Below, piece by piece: positions 43,953 through 54,135 of a stretch of DNA of 64,000 nt. Location of the stretch: contig NZ_JBMEUF010000001.1 of NCBI RefSeq assembly GCF_048820975.1, positions 1,612,001-1,676,000 on the forward strand, in the 5' to 3' direction. The notes under the pieces are model-generated. The model did not search any database, was not told where the DNA came from, and worked only from the letters and a program-made list of their open reading frames with translations. Origin of the DNA: Glaciecola sp048820975 (GTDB taxonomy: Bacteria > Pseudomonadota > Gammaproteobacteria > Enterobacterales > Alteromonadaceae). Numbering within the stretch: position 1 is the first letter of the stretch; each line of letters opens with the position of its first letter. The position numbers were made by a program, and so were the translations under genes.

Positions 43953-46411
43953 TGATTATCTCCGTTATAAACTGCACTTACAAACAAACTAACACTTGTG
44001 CCTTTTGTAAAATTAATCGCTTGGCGAGCTGCCGTGTGCGACGCATTTTCAAATACTTTACATTCGCCTTTGCTTGTCATTCTTACCTTTAAAGGCCTTC
44101 CCCCCATCATCACTACAACGCTTTTGATGTTGTGATTTAAGGTAATTGTATAATCAATAGTATCATTAGCAAGTAGCACTAATGTGTCACCTACAGAAAA
44201 GCTGGCAAGTTTTGGATTGCGCATGTAATACTGCACTGTTTTTTTAATTTCATCTTCAACCCGCGCTTGCAGCACCACAAGCGATTGATAAGTGGGATTT
44301 TTCTGGGCATCTAGTAACTCTAAGCGCCACAATGGAAGTTCGTAGAAGCTATCAGACTTCGCTCCTTCATCCATATTCTTGCCGTCAAAGGTATCTTCAC
44401 TCCCATCTACATCAACATAATATTGGTAATTTGGACCACCTATCAGCTGCAAGGCTGGTTTTATTGGCAGTAACACGTCAGCGTATAGTCTAGAGCCTTT
44501 GTTTTGTACTTCAAATTGCGTGGCGTCACTTCTTAATATGCCATTACTAGCGGTACCCACTAACACGTTTTCTTTACCAAACACCTCGGGTTTCGTATAA
44601 GTGTGAAATAGTGACTTAACGGTGTAGTCTTTAGATGCCGCTTTAACCGAATCGGCGATTATCAAAGCATCTTCGTTGGGAAGATAAACGAGTTGGCGGA
44701 TTGCTTCTTCAGCCTTTGTATTGCCACCAATCAGCGAGCGATCATTATATGCAGGAGCAATATCAACTGAAATTGATTGAATATCATTTTGTGCAAAATT
44801 TTCATCAAGTAAATTTACCGAGTAAAAATCGCCCTTTTCTGTAATATTCTCAAGCCACTCTTGGTAACTACTTATTGAACTGCCCGTTGGCATAATCACT
44901 CGCTGACCACCGTCATTAATGTCCGAACTCACAATGCTGTTGTGTTCATCCTCCTGCATAATTAGCAGGCTGTTTTTAGCAACCGTTCTAACGTAGTAGT
45001 TTAAACGGTGTTCTGAGGTATAAGCACCATAAGTACCTGAGTTTGAAATAAGGGGGGCCCCTTTAAAGAGCGTAAAATGGCCCGCATCATAATGCTGATG
45101 GTGAGTAAATACATTGCTTGCTCTGAAACTTATAAACGTATCATCTTTTCCCCAACCTGAGCGCATAACTGCATGGTTGGCATACCCTTTCCCAAATAAC
45201 CTTGCGTTTGGTAATAATCCTTCAAAATCAGATAAATGTTGCTCAGGGCCTTTTAACACTGCACTTGTTTGAACGTAAGATTCAGGTGATATAAAGTAAG
45301 GAGTCATCCATCGATAGTCGCGAAAATAAGAGGCCCGTGGATGCAATTTTTTTAACCAATTTGAGTACATCAGAATAGGAACATCACCCGTTACTTTAGC
45401 AATAACATCGATTACTTTTCTCGTTTCTTCTTTTAAATCTATTCGGCTGCCTTCATCAGCATAGCCTTCAATCTGGTTATCAGGCCGGGTCAAATATATG
45501 TGTGCATACCCTATATTGAGAAGTAATTGATAGGCCCTGTCTTTTTGATCACTGGTGGGATGATTTACCATCGCAGCTAATCCTAGTACAACAAGATGCG
45601 CCCTATTCTGAATCCAGTAGTTATATCCTTCAGGCCAAGTACCTGAAGCTTCCACTGCGTTCATTAAATCTAAAAAATGACCATACGCCCTAGAGTACAA
45701 AACTTTATTGTTTGGTTTATCTAAATCTAAGACCGAGGCTAATAAAAATGCGGTAGACGCTAGAGATGCGCGCCCGTGCCATAAGGATGCCGACTCCCTA
45801 TCGAGTTTTTTAAGATATATCTCTAGAACCACAGCAATTCTATCGTCAATCTGATTAACAGTGTTGCTATCAAACTTAGCTACTGCTCTTGCGATATCGT
45901 AGATGAAGGCGAAACTCCACCCGTTACCATAATATCCAGATTCTTTTGGCTCATCTAAAGTGAAGTCTATTAATCCGCTTTTCAAGTTTTCAAATGCACT
46001 GTAATCAGACTCACCGTAATATAGAAAACATGCCAGCTTATTATAATAATTTACGCTTTCACAATTGAGATAGAGCCGTTCTTTTCTTTCTTTGAGAATA
46101 TCAAAATGACGAATAAAATATTCGTGAGGATTTTCAACAACGCTGTATTCTTTGTTTAAAATACGAGGGTAAGTTTGATTAAGCGCTAAATATTGGTAGC
46201 GGGTAGTGTATTTTGCTTGTGAACTTAAAAGCTCGTCATTCTCTTGAGTGATACCTGATTTACTAGCAACTTTATTAATAAACTCTGTTGGGCTTAAATT
46301 TGTTTGCTTGTAAAACAAATAAGCCCCTATTAAGGCAACGGTTACACTTATTAAACCAACGCTGCTAAAAAGATATAACATCCATTTTGATAATGTCCCT
46401 TTACTGCTCAT
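43946..46411 (-). CDS. Membrane-anchored heparinase II/III-family polysaccharide lyase
   Basis: 821 aa from the preferred ATG, which follows AGAGAG; two further in-frame ATGs lie upstream at 46417 and 46429. A single hydrophobic helix at about residues 9-31 anchors it with the bulk in the periplasm. Next comes an (alpha/alpha) toroid with WHGRASLASTAF and WPEGYNYWIQNRAHL, then a heparinase II/III beta-sandwich with RASNVFTHHQHYDAGHFTLF, which carries the candidate catalytic His/Tyr residues, and NYYVRTVAKNSLLI. Lyases of this fold cut uronic-acid polymers such as heparan or alginate. It leads the heptose operon. Confidence 0.82.
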   Translation of the reverse strand: MSSKGTLSKWMLYLFSSVGLISVTVALIGAYLFYKQTNLSPTEFINKVASKSGITQENDELLSSQAKYTTRYQYLALNQTYPRILNKEYSVVENPHEYFIRHFDILKERKERLYLNCESVNYYNKLACFLYYGESDYSAFENLKSGLIDFTLDEPKESGYYGNGWSFAFIYDIARAVAKFDSNTVNQIDDRIAVVLEIYLKKLDRESASLWHGRASLASTAFLLASVLDLDKPNNKVLYSRAYGHFLDLMNAVEASGTWPEGYNYWIQNRAHLVVLGLAAMVNHPTSDQKDRAYQLLLNIGYAHIYLTRPDNQIEGYADEGSRIDLKEETRKVIDVIAKVTGDVPILMYSNWLKKLHPRASYFRDYRWMTPYFISPESYVQTSAVLKGPEQHLSDFEGLLPNARLFGKGYANHAVMRSGWGKDDTFISFRASNVFTHHQHYDAGHFTLFKGAPLISNSGTYGAYTSEHRLNYYVRTVAKNSLLIMQEDEHNSIVSSDINDGGQRVIMPTGSSISSYQEWLENITEKGDFYSVNLLDENFAQNDIQSISVDIAPAYNDRSLIGGNTKAEEAIRQLVYLPNEDALIIADSVKAASKDYTVKSLFHTYTKPEVFGKENVLVGTASNGILRSDATQFEVQNKGSRLYADVLLPIKPALQLIGGPNYQYYVDVDGSEDTFDGKNMDEGAKSDSFYELPLWRLELLDAQKNPTYQSLVVLQARVEDEIKKTVQYYMRNPKLASFSVGDTLVLLANDTIDYTITLNHNIKSVVVMMGGRPLKVRMTSKGECKVFENASHTAARQAINFTKGTSVSLFVSAVYNGDNQC

Positions 46412-46728
46412 TAGCATCTCTCTTTGCATAATTACATTTCTGTAATCGTTTTAAATTTAGTAAGTTTTGCACACGTAAGGATACAAGCCCATATTAAGGG
46501 GATGATCTTACAAAATAAACACAATAACAAGCTATACTTATTTGAAGTTCACTTATAAAAGCTTGCTTAAGTTGGCTATTTATTGTTCTAATAAAGCGAT
46601 TTAGTGAAGTCGCCAATGATGAAAACAGACACATTGGCTCAGGATTTATTTTATAGGTCGATAAATAACAATCAAATATGATTTCATTCCTATGCTTTTT
46701 AAATGCTAAATAAAGAACATATAAAAAA
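46412..46728. other. Divergent promoter region between lyase and cyclase genes
   Basis: A perfect inverted repeat, ATTACA (46431-46436) and TGTAAT (46441-46446) with loop TTTC, lies directly in front of the lyase gene and could be an operator or leader hairpin. TATACT at 46533-46538 is a possible -10 for the plus-strand cyclase. A minus-strand frame crossing from here into the cyclase gene is not credible. Confidence 0.35.
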
Positions 46729-47748
46729 ATGAGGCAAGCCAATTTGTGGGCAACAGAATTTGAATATCGCCGCACTTTACTAAAAGTTTTATTACTTATT
46801 ATTGTTGTGGTGGGTGCTATATTTACAATACACAATTGGTCAGTAGGTTTGTATATTCTAGCAATTGTGGAATTTGCTACCATATGCTTTGCTATGGGCG
46901 TATTGTCGATACATAAGACGTCTAAAAACATTCATTTTTGGGCATCAGCTTTTTTAGCGACCTTATACTTGGTTATCCTTTTCGGTGTATATGCATCCAA
47001 ATTTTCAGCCTCGCTTTATTCTTGGTTATTTATAATTCCTGTTTTATCGTATTTGTTGCTCGGCACCAAGCGAGGCAACATCTTTAGCGCCGTTTTTGTT
47101 AGCCTTGGGATTGCCGTTTTGTATGCTAAACATATAAATAGTGACGGCGCAGTGCCTTTTATCGCCATACTTAATATACTGTTTTGCATACTAGCCATTT
47201 GGGGGCTTTCATACACCTATGAGTCAAAAAGAGCGTCTATGGTAAAACAGCTTCAAAATGCAGCCGCGTTGGACCCATTGACTAATTTATATAACCGTTT
47301 GAATTTTGAATCTATCTTTTCGTCACTATGTCAACGCGCCCATAAAGAAGATACAGGGGTGGCTATGCTCCTACTAGACCTAGACCATTTTAAAAGTATT
47401 AATGACCAGTTTGGACATATTATTGGTGATAAGGTGTTAAAAGAAGTGTCGAGCCGCATCACGAATTTTAAAGGCAATTATGATTGTGCTTTTCGTTTAG
47501 GCGGTGAAGAATTTTGCTTGCTTATATTTGATACCAAGGAGCCTTTAACGTCACAAGTAGCGGAAAACTTGCGTAAAGCGATCATGTCCAGTATGGAAAT
47601 AGATGGTCATCAATTAAGTGTTAAGGTAAGTATTGGCGTATCACACTGGACTAATGACGATAGTCATTTATCGCAAGTGTATCAACTAGCCGACGAACGT
47701 CTTTATAAAGCAAAAAGCATGGGGCGTAACACGGTTGTAAGTAGCTAA
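46729..47748 (+). CDS. Membrane diguanylate cyclase (GGDEF domain)
   Basis: 339 aa. Five to six membrane helices occupy residues 18-165, with no recognised named sensor. The GGDEF domain begins at DPLTNLYNRL; the active site is RLGGEEF and the metal site LLDLDHFKSIND. The RxxD inhibitory site is lost (GNYD in its place). It is divergent from the lyase-heptose operon, so c-di-GMP made here might be linked to polysaccharide control, which is only inference. No good Shine-Dalgarno is seen. Confidence 0.93.
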   Translation: MRQANLWATEFEYRRTLLKVLLLIIVVVGAIFTIHNWSVGLYILAIVEFATICFAMGVLSIHKTSKNIHFWASAFLATLYLVILFGVYASKFSASLYSWLFIIPVLSYLLLGTKRGNIFSAVFVSLGIAVLYAKHINSDGAVPFIAILNILFCILAIWGLSYTYESKRASMVKQLQNAAALDPLTNLYNRLNFESIFSSLCQRAHKEDTGVAMLLLDLDHFKSINDQFGHIIGDKVLKEVSSRITNFKGNYDCAFRLGGEEFCLLIFDTKEPLTSQVAENLRKAIMSSMEIDGHQLSVKVSIGVSHWTNDDSHLSQVYQLADERLYKAKSMGRNTVVSS

Positions 47749-47777
47749 GCCAGTATTAAAATTATTCTGACTTAGCT
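47743..47777 (+). terminator. Probable terminator between convergent genes
   Basis: Stem AGCTAAGCCAG against CTGACTTAGCT (one mismatch) with a 13-nt loop, followed by TTATCTT. The weak T run makes it only probable. It overlaps the cyclase stop codon. Confidence 0.45.
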
Positions 47778-47786
47778 TTATCTTAC

Positions 47787-49352
47787 TTATCCGAGGGAGT
47801 CTGTGGCGACCTTGTAACGCGGATCTTCGTTTACATTGATTTCAACATAACGGCCTGCCTTTTTAAGCAAGATTCTACATTCAGGGCTAATGTGCCTAAT
47901 GTGTAATGTTTTGCCGTTTTCTTGGTATTTGTCAGCCAAATTATCTAAGGCATCAATACCTGATGAATCCCAAATACGAGACTCGTTAAAGTCGATTACA
48001 ACGTCTTCTGGATCGTTCTGCACGTCAAATAAATCTTTAAAATGAGATACCGAACCAAAGAACAGCGGGCCTTCTAAATCATAGACCTTCCAACCATCTT
48101 TATCAGTATGAGAGCGAACCATAATATGAGTCGCATGTTTCCAAGCAAATACAAGTGCTGAAACAATAACACCCACCACTACTGCAACGGCTAAATCTGC
48201 AATTACCGTAACCGCAGTTACTAAAAATAGTACAAACGCATCTTCTTTGTTCACGCCACGTATAATTCTAAATGAGGCCCATTCAAAGGTACCAATAACG
48301 ACTACAAACATTACCCCTACCAATGCTGCCAGTGGGATCATTTCAATTAGAGGTGCAGCAAATAAGATAAATGCAAGCAACACTAAAGCTGCTGTTATAC
48401 CTGACAAACGTCCGCGGCCACCTGAATTAATGTTGATCATGCTTTGGCCAATCATGGCGCAACCGCCCATACCACCAAAAAAGCCGTTAACCGTATTAGC
48501 AACACCTTGGCCAACACATTCTTTGTTGCCTTTCCCGCGAGTATCGGTCATTTCATCAATTAAGGTTAGAGTAAGTAATGACTCAATTAAGCCCACTAAA
48601 GCCAAAATAATACTGGTAGGTAAAATAATGTAAAAAGTTTCTAGTGAAAACGGTACCATTGGGATAGAGAAGCTAGGCAATTCACCCGCTAAAGAAGCGC
48701 TATCACGCTGGTCTGCTGGTAGCATATCGCGAACATAATCAATTACCGTACGAGCTTCTAAATCTAGAAAAGTCACTAACAAAGTAACGGTTACTATGGC
48801 AACAAGTGAAGCTGGAATAGCGGTGGTTAGCTTAGGTAATAGATAAATAATTGCCATAGTTAGCGCAATTAAGCCAGCCATCATATAAAGGGCCGTACCA
48901 CTCATCCATTCCCACTCACCTTGAGCATTGAGCACTTCAAATTGTCCTAGCTGCGCAAGAAAGATTACAATAGCTAAACCGTTCACAAAACCTAACATTA
49001 CAGGGTATGGAACCAACCGGATAAACTTACCCATTTTAAATATGCCAAAGGATATTTGGATTAACCCCGCCAGTACCACCGCGGCAAATAAATACTGCAC
49101 TCCATGATTCATAACAAGCGCAACCATTACCACGGCCATTGCGCCAGTAGCGCCTGATATCATGCCCGGTCGCCCGCCAATTGCTGAAGTAATTAAACCC
49201 ATCATAAATGCTGCATACAAGCCAACCATTGGTTCAACACCGGCTACAAACGCAAACGCAACGGCTTCCGGCACTAATGCCAAAGCCACTGTTATGCCTG
49301 ATAAAACGTCATTTTTGACGTTCCCTTGGGCACCATTAAAATTATTAAACAT
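47787..49352 (-). CDS. SulP family anion transporter with STAS domain
   Basis: 521 aa. N-terminal transport domain with 10-14 helices, including the SulP signature ALALVPEAVAFAFVAGVEP and GLYAAFMMGLITSAIGG, then a C-terminal STAS domain from about residue 415 (PLFFGSVSHFKDLF, DSSGIDALDNL). Family members carry sulphate, bicarbonate or C4-dicarboxylates. No carbonic anhydrase or sulphate gene is adjacent, so the substrate is open. GTGGAAAAG before the ATG. Confidence 0.93.
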   Translation of the reverse strand: MFNNFNGAQGNVKNDVLSGITVALALVPEAVAFAFVAGVEPMVGLYAAFMMGLITSAIGGRPGMISGATGAMAVVMVALVMNHGVQYLFAAVVLAGLIQISFGIFKMGKFIRLVPYPVMLGFVNGLAIVIFLAQLGQFEVLNAQGEWEWMSGTALYMMAGLIALTMAIIYLLPKLTTAIPASLVAIVTVTLLVTFLDLEARTVIDYVRDMLPADQRDSASLAGELPSFSIPMVPFSLETFYIILPTSIILALVGLIESLLTLTLIDEMTDTRGKGNKECVGQGVANTVNGFFGGMGGCAMIGQSMININSGGRGRLSGITAALVLLAFILFAAPLIEMIPLAALVGVMFVVVIGTFEWASFRIIRGVNKEDAFVLFLVTAVTVIADLAVAVVVGVIVSALVFAWKHATHIMVRSHTDKDGWKVYDLEGPLFFGSVSHFKDLFDVQNDPEDVVIDFNESRIWDSSGIDALDNLADKYQENGKTLHIRHISPECRILLKKAGRYVEINVNEDPRYKVATDSLG

Positions 49353-49455
49353 TACTTTTCCACTAGGTTGTAAATATTAGATCATAAATTGGCGCGAGTG
49401 TAACAGATGCCAATGCACAATTCTTTTAACAAAATGTAAATTACACTTGCATGTA

Positions 49456-49776
49456 TTATTTTTTACCGCCGCCTAAACAATTTGGCGAATCTGGGCTTAT
49501 GCCTTGCTTCTTTTCCCAGCCTTCTTGAGTAAATGCATGAATAGCTAAAGCATGCACAGGGCCTGCTAATTCATCTTCAAGCGCGGTGTTAATAGCACGA
49601 TGGCGCTGCAACAAACGCAAGCCCTCAAAGGCATCGCTCACTACCGTTACTTTAAAATGTGTTTCAGAATTAGCTGGAACATTGTGCATATGACTCTCAT
49701 TTAGCACTTCTAAATAAAGTGGTGAAAAAGCTTCTTGCAATTTGTCATGTATGCTTACTTGAATGGTTTGACTCAC
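49456..49776 (-). CDS. bolA: BolA family protein
   Basis: 106 aa, close to E. coli BolA. Family features: the conserved histidine region ESHMHNVPANSETHFKV and RHRAINTALEDELAGPVHALAIHAF. BolA pairs with the monothiol glutaredoxin Grx4 to bind 2Fe-2S clusters and affects cell shape and biofilm formation. A C-terminal extension carries an extra cysteine (NCLGGGKK). Confidence 0.95.
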   Translation of the reverse strand: MSQTIQVSIHDKLQEAFSPLYLEVLNESHMHNVPANSETHFKVTVVSDAFEGLRLLQRHRAINTALEDELAGPVHALAIHAFTQEGWEKKQGISPDSPNCLGGGKK

Positions 49777-49831
49777 AAATTAACTCTCTTAGGTTTAAAA
49801 TAATTCTAAATGTTGCGTATAGCGCTTAGTG

Positions 49832-50452
49832 TTAGCCTTTAAATCCTTTGGCTACAATATAAACTTCGCGGGAACGTGGCCTTGAAGCCTCTGGCTTTCT
49901 TACCAGTACTTTATCAAATGAAGTGCGTACATCTTTTACATATTCTTCGTAGCCTACACCTTGAAAAACCTTTGCACAAAAACTACCGCCTGGCTTAAGT
50001 ACGTTTCTAGCCATATCTAGCGCTAGTTCTACTAAATAGATTGACGAGTATTGATCAGTCGTGTTTACGCCACTCATGTTAGGTGCCATATCAGACACCA
50101 CCACATCAGCTTTATTGCCGTTAAGTTCATGCAGAATTTCGTTGTAAACACTTTCTTCGGTAAAATCACCTTGCACAAATGTAACGCCAGCAATCCCGTC
50201 CATAGGTAAAATGTCGGATGCAATTACGGTACCTGCATTGCCTACCCATGGCGCCACTATTTGTGACCAGCCCCCGGGCGCTGATCCTAAGTCCATTACT
50301 ACATTGCCAGGCTTTATTAACTTATCTTTTTCGTTAATTTCAATTAACTTATAGCTGGCGCGCGATCGGTAACCATCGGCCTTGGCTCTTTTTACATATG
50401 GGTCATTAACGTGTTCGTCTAACCATTTTTTACTGGTTTTGGATCGGGCCAT
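49832..50452 (-). CDS. rlmE: 23S rRNA 2'-O-methyltransferase RlmE
   Basis: 206 aa, the FtsJ/RrmJ type. It methylates U2552 in the 23S rRNA A-loop. The catalytic set is visible: the K in SRASYKL, D in VVVSDMAPNMSG, K in FCAKVFQG and the E-containing C-terminal SREVYIVAKG. AdoMet binding is at DLGSAPGGWSQ. In E. coli rlmE is followed by ftsH; here bolA follows instead on the same strand, and ftsH is absent. Confidence 0.97.
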   Translation of the reverse strand: MARSKTSKKWLDEHVNDPYVKRAKADGYRSRASYKLIEINEKDKLIKPGNVVMDLGSAPGGWSQIVAPWVGNAGTVIASDILPMDGIAGVTFVQGDFTEESVYNEILHELNGNKADVVVSDMAPNMSGVNTTDQYSSIYLVELALDMARNVLKPGGSFCAKVFQGVGYEEYVKDVRTSFDKVLVRKPEASRPRSREVYIVAKGFKG

Positions 50453-50599
50453 GTATTGATTCTGCCATTTACCTTGCTAAAACAAACACTATTGTACGCG
50501 CTTGTTATTGTTTAAGGCAAATACCCATAATAATTTAATGATTAATTACAAAAGTTTGCGTGTTATTATTCCTACGTACACTATTTTATCAGGCTGAAC

Positions 50600-51343
50600 A
50601 TGAAACTAGATGACCTAAAAAAGCTCCACCAAAAAAAATACAGAACACAATTGGGCTTTTATTTGGTAGAGGGTGAGCATTTAATATTAGAACTAATAAA
50701 GGCCAACAAAGCTTCGAGCATTTTTAGCAATGTCACCATATATTTTACTGATAGTTTTACTGAACTTTTAAGTCAGTTAAACCACCCATTTAAAACCCAG
50801 CTTGTTAGCACTAAGCAAATGGCACAAATTAGCGATACAAAAAGTCCGCAGGGCATTGTTGCTTGTGTCCCCCTGCCTAGCGCGCCTATTAACACTACGC
50901 AAATCAATACGAAAGAACGCTGCGTGTATTTGCATGAAATACAAGACCCAGGCAACCTTGGCACTATTATTCGTACCTTGGCGTGGTTTGGAAATTTTAG
51001 ATTATTACTCAGCAGCAATAGCGTAGATCCATTTAACCCCAAGGTAGTGCGAGCAAGCATGGGGGCAATATTTCATGTTTCTATAGAACAAGGCGTTAAA
51101 TTAGAAGATTTGCAACAACGCTTTAGCCGCTTCGCGTATTTAGATATGCAAGGGGAATTAGTAAGCGCAAAGAGCTTTTCAAATCACCAGTGTTATTTGT
51201 TTGGCAACGAAGCGCGCGGCGTACCTCGAGAAGACCTAATTGCTTGTAAAGCACAAGCATTTACCATTGCGGGTAGCGGCAGTATTGATTCATTGAACGT
51301 AGCCAGTGCCGTAAATATTTGTGCGTATCAGCTGTCACTTTAA
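50600..51343 (+). CDS. TrmH/SpoU family RNA 2'-O-ribose methyltransferase
   Basis: 247 aa. N-terminal substrate-binding domain (about 1-85), then a knotted SPOUT domain with motif 1 EIQDPGNLGTIIRT, motif 2 YLFGNEARGVP and motif 3 SLNVASAVNICAYQL. The layout is like RlmB/TsnR-type enzymes, but the N-terminal domain is shorter. Target RNA unknown. Divergent from rlmE. Confidence 0.92.
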   Translation: MKLDDLKKLHQKKYRTQLGFYLVEGEHLILELIKANKASSIFSNVTIYFTDSFTELLSQLNHPFKTQLVSTKQMAQISDTKSPQGIVACVPLPSAPINTTQINTKERCVYLHEIQDPGNLGTIIRTLAWFGNFRLLLSSNSVDPFNPKVVRASMGAIFHVSIEQGVKLEDLQQRFSRFAYLDMQGELVSAKSFSNHQCYLFGNEARGVPREDLIACKAQAFTIAGSGSIDSLNVASAVNICAYQLSL

Positions 51344-51430
51344 TGTAGCCTAGTTAAGCGTTTTATTAATGGCATGGCAGAAAAGTTTAACGTTACCACT
51401 TTATTGAATTGGCTTTAACATTTTTATTTA

Positions 51431-52072
51431 TTAGCGTTTTACAACATATCGAAAAGTGAAATTTAGGCGAAGGCCTACCTGAGTTTTGCTTTTATTTATA
51501 CCGTGTTGCCAGTTTGCTTGTGTTGCCCCTTTCATAATAAGCAATGAACCTGGCTCAAGTTGAATACGTTGCGTGTCTTTACTATGAATATGCTTAAAAT
51601 TCATTCGTCTTGTCTGCCCTAAACTGACTGAGGCTATTACAGGTTCAAATCCCAACTCAGGCTCGTTGTCAGCATGCATACCCATGCTATCATTCCCATC
51701 GCGGTACATATTTGCCAAGGCAGAATTAAATTGATGGCCACATGTTTGCTCACAAGCTTGTTTCATTTTGGCTAAGCGATTATCCCAAGGTAGGGGTGTC
51801 ATTTTTAGTTTTGAATATTCGTAGTCAGTATTTGGGTCACCATACCATGCTTGTAAGCGCGGAATTTTGTGCATTTTCCCATATAGCTGAATGCTTGCTT
51901 GTTGCCAAGCTAATTCATTTTTAAAGTACTCTAGTAGATCATTCGCATGCTTGTGGGTAAGCCAATTTGGAAAGTATTCAACGTGTGCGTTTTGCATCGG
52001 CAAAACCAAAGAGTGCAAGCTATCTTCTAATCGTTCGTTTGTCTGTTTAGTTGAATCTTTGGGACTGCTCAC
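51431..52072 (-). CDS. AlkB family alpha-ketoglutarate-dependent dioxygenase
   Basis: 213 aa. The Fe(II) ligands are H and D in MHADNE and the later H in WQHGINKS; RLNFTFR is the RxxxxxR 2-oxoglutarate site. The MGMHADNEPELG and SVSLGQTRRMNF segments resemble the AlkB2/ALKBH2-like bacterial branch, which removes alkyl groups from nucleic acid bases. No Ada or AidB gene is near. Confidence 0.92.
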   Translation of the reverse strand: MSSPKDSTKQTNERLEDSLHSLVLPMQNAHVEYFPNWLTHKHANDLLEYFKNELAWQQASIQLYGKMHKIPRLQAWYGDPNTDYEYSKLKMTPLPWDNRLAKMKQACEQTCGHQFNSALANMYRDGNDSMGMHADNEPELGFEPVIASVSLGQTRRMNFKHIHSKDTQRIQLEPGSLLIMKGATQANWQHGINKSKTQVGLRLNFTFRYVVKR

Positions 52073-52161
52073 TCGGCGCCTTTTACAGTGTAAAATTAAT
52101 AGTTACCTTACACTTTACAACAGTAGTGCAAGGTAACTCAACAATCGTAAAATGCTAGTAT

Positions 52162-54135
52162 TTATTTTAAGTTCTTATCTAAAAATGCTAATAGTGCGGT
52201 ATATAGTTGCAATCTTCCTGCTTCGTCATACACACCATGCCCACTTTTATCGAAGTTTAAATATGGTACATCTTTACCTACTTTAGCAAACGCCTCAACC
52301 ATCGCCTCAGCGTTTTTAACTGATACCCGAGAATCTTTTTCGCCATGTATAAGCATTACATCGGCTTTAATATTGGCTACATGGTTAATTGGTGAAAACT
52401 CAGCGAGCACTTGTGGGTCTGTACCTATAGCTCTGCGTAAATAGGCCTTACCGTATCGCAAATGCTCACTCACGTCACTATCGCTATACATTAAATCCAT
52501 ATCGTAAATCCCCACATAGCCTATTGTACATCTGTAGAGTTCAGGCGCTCTTATAGTCAGCATTAGCGCAGCATATCCCCCATAACTTGCACCGTATGAG
52601 CAGATGCTGTTTTCATCGACAGGGAAATTGGCGATGCTGTAGCGGGTACCATCAATAATATCTTGAATCATTTTCCCGCCCCATTCACGATATCCTGCGC
52701 GCATGAAACGTTGACCATAGCCACCACTTCCTCGGAAATTCACTCGCAATACCGCATAGCCTCTGTTGGCTAATAGTTGTACCTCACTGTCAAATTCCCA
52801 AGAATCTCTAATGCCATGCGGTCCGCCATGCACAAGTACTACCATAGGGGCTTTCTTATTTTCACTTGCGTCTTTAGGCAATGTTAAATAGCCATGTATA
52901 GTAAAGCCATCATTTGTTTCGTAACTAATTGCTTTTGTAGGTGCTAAATCTCGAGGGTCTAACCATGAACGATTCGCCCAAAGAAATTGCGCACTCAGCT
53001 TTTCAGTATTGAATAAATAGTACTCACCCGGATTAACATCACTGCTTACGTGCAATAACATTAAATTTGCCGCTAAACTTTCACTTTCTATTCTTAGAGT
53101 AGAACCCGGAAAGCTTGCGGTGAGTTCTTTGTGCAGCTTAACGGTTTGGCTTTCAAGATCAGCATAGTGGTAAGTAGGCTTGTTAGGAGCAGAGATGCCT
53201 ACCACGGGCATTTGTGTTGCTGGGTCGAACATAAGACTTTCAATATCAGCATTCATATCAGTAAAGACCTGATTGTATTTACCCGTTTGCAAATCAAGCA
53301 CATATACCGTGGCTAATCTTTTTTCACCTACGTTTCCGGTAAAGAACACTTTGCTACCATCATTGCTAATACCAATAGGCGCTAAATACACATTGTTTAA
53401 TGCATCAATTTCAGTCCATTCGTCATCATTGCTTTTGCGATAAGCCGACTGAGTATAACCCTGATTATCAATCCATCGTATGTATCTGACTTCACCTGTT
53501 TCAGTCGCGTATGGCGTGGCGCCTGGGTAAGGTATAACTTCTATCTTTCTCTTTTTACCAGAAAACACATTTAACATGGTAATTATGGTTTCTTGCTCAC
53601 GATTATTTCTATAAACGTTTTTATCAAGTGTCCAGGGATATTCAGCAATCAAGATATATTTTTCTTGCTCTACTAAGGTGCTGATAACTTCGGGCGAAGC
53701 AAGCGTTCTTTCACGCTTCTGCATCCGAGTTCCTGTTTGTTTTTCACCCGCTCTGAAACCATACAAAATTTCACGGCGTGATCCATCAATATTGGTTGCG
53801 AACAATTCGCCAGTGGCTACTGCTTGATCAAAGTTGGCTAATTTTTCTTTAAATTGGTAAACAACTCTTTCATTGCTAATCCAGCGAACAGAATGAATCT
53901 CATCATTAGCTCTTGGTTTTACCCCGCCAACTAACTTTAAGTTTTCAGTATCAAGGAATACCACTACTACGCGCCCTTCAACACGAATTCGAGCTGCAAT
54001 ATGCTTTCCATCTGGTGACAAATCCATATTAAGGTAGTCACCATGTTTTACGAAGTCATTAAGTGGGATTTCTGTAGAATATGCTTGGGGTATAATAAAT
54101 AAGCACATTAAAATTATGCACAAATAGTGTTTCAT
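52162..54135 (-). CDS. S9 family peptidase (prolyl oligopeptidase type)
   Basis: 657 aa. Signal peptide of about 20 residues ending AYS, then a beta-propeller (about 30-400) and an alpha/beta-hydrolase domain. The catalytic serine lies in YGASYGGYAAL, aspartate in HGEKDSRV and histidine in SGHGVYDE. Such enzymes are dipeptidyl/acylaminoacyl peptidases of the periplasm in marine bacteria. The frame reaches 54180, but the ATG at 54135 follows AGGAA and begins the signal peptide. Monocistronic. Confidence 0.92.
   Translation of the reverse strand: MKHYLCIILMCLFIIPQAYSTEIPLNDFVKHGDYLNMDLSPDGKHIAARIRVEGRVVVVFLDTENLKLVGGVKPRANDEIHSVRWISNERVVYQFKEKLANFDQAVATGELFATNIDGSRREILYGFRAGEKQTGTRMQKRERTLASPEVISTLVEQEKYILIAEYPWTLDKNVYRNNREQETIITMLNVFSGKKRKIEVIPYPGATPYATETGEVRYIRWIDNQGYTQSAYRKSNDDEWTEIDALNNVYLAPIGISNDGSKVFFTGNVGEKRLATVYVLDLQTGKYNQVFTDMNADIESLMFDPATQMPVVGISAPNKPTYHYADLESQTVKLHKELTASFPGSTLRIESESLAANLMLLHVSSDVNPGEYYLFNTEKLSAQFLWANRSWLDPRDLAPTKAISYETNDGFTIHGYLTLPKDASENKKAPMVVLVHGGPHGIRDSWEFDSEVQLLANRGYAVLRVNFRGSGGYGQRFMRAGYREWGGKMIQDIIDGTRYSIANFPVDENSICSYGASYGGYAALMLTIRAPELYRCTIGYVGIYDMDLMYSDSDVSEHLRYGKAYLRRAIGTDPQVLAEFSPINHVANIKADVMLIHGEKDSRVSVKNAEAMVEAFAKVGKDVPYLNFDKSGHGVYDEAGRLQLYTALLAFLDKNLK

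Noticed and set aside
46494..46931. 145-codon minus-strand frame in front of and inside the cyclase gene
   Set aside because: It overlaps the clearly coding start of the GGDEF protein and shows no family features; it is an antisense shadow.
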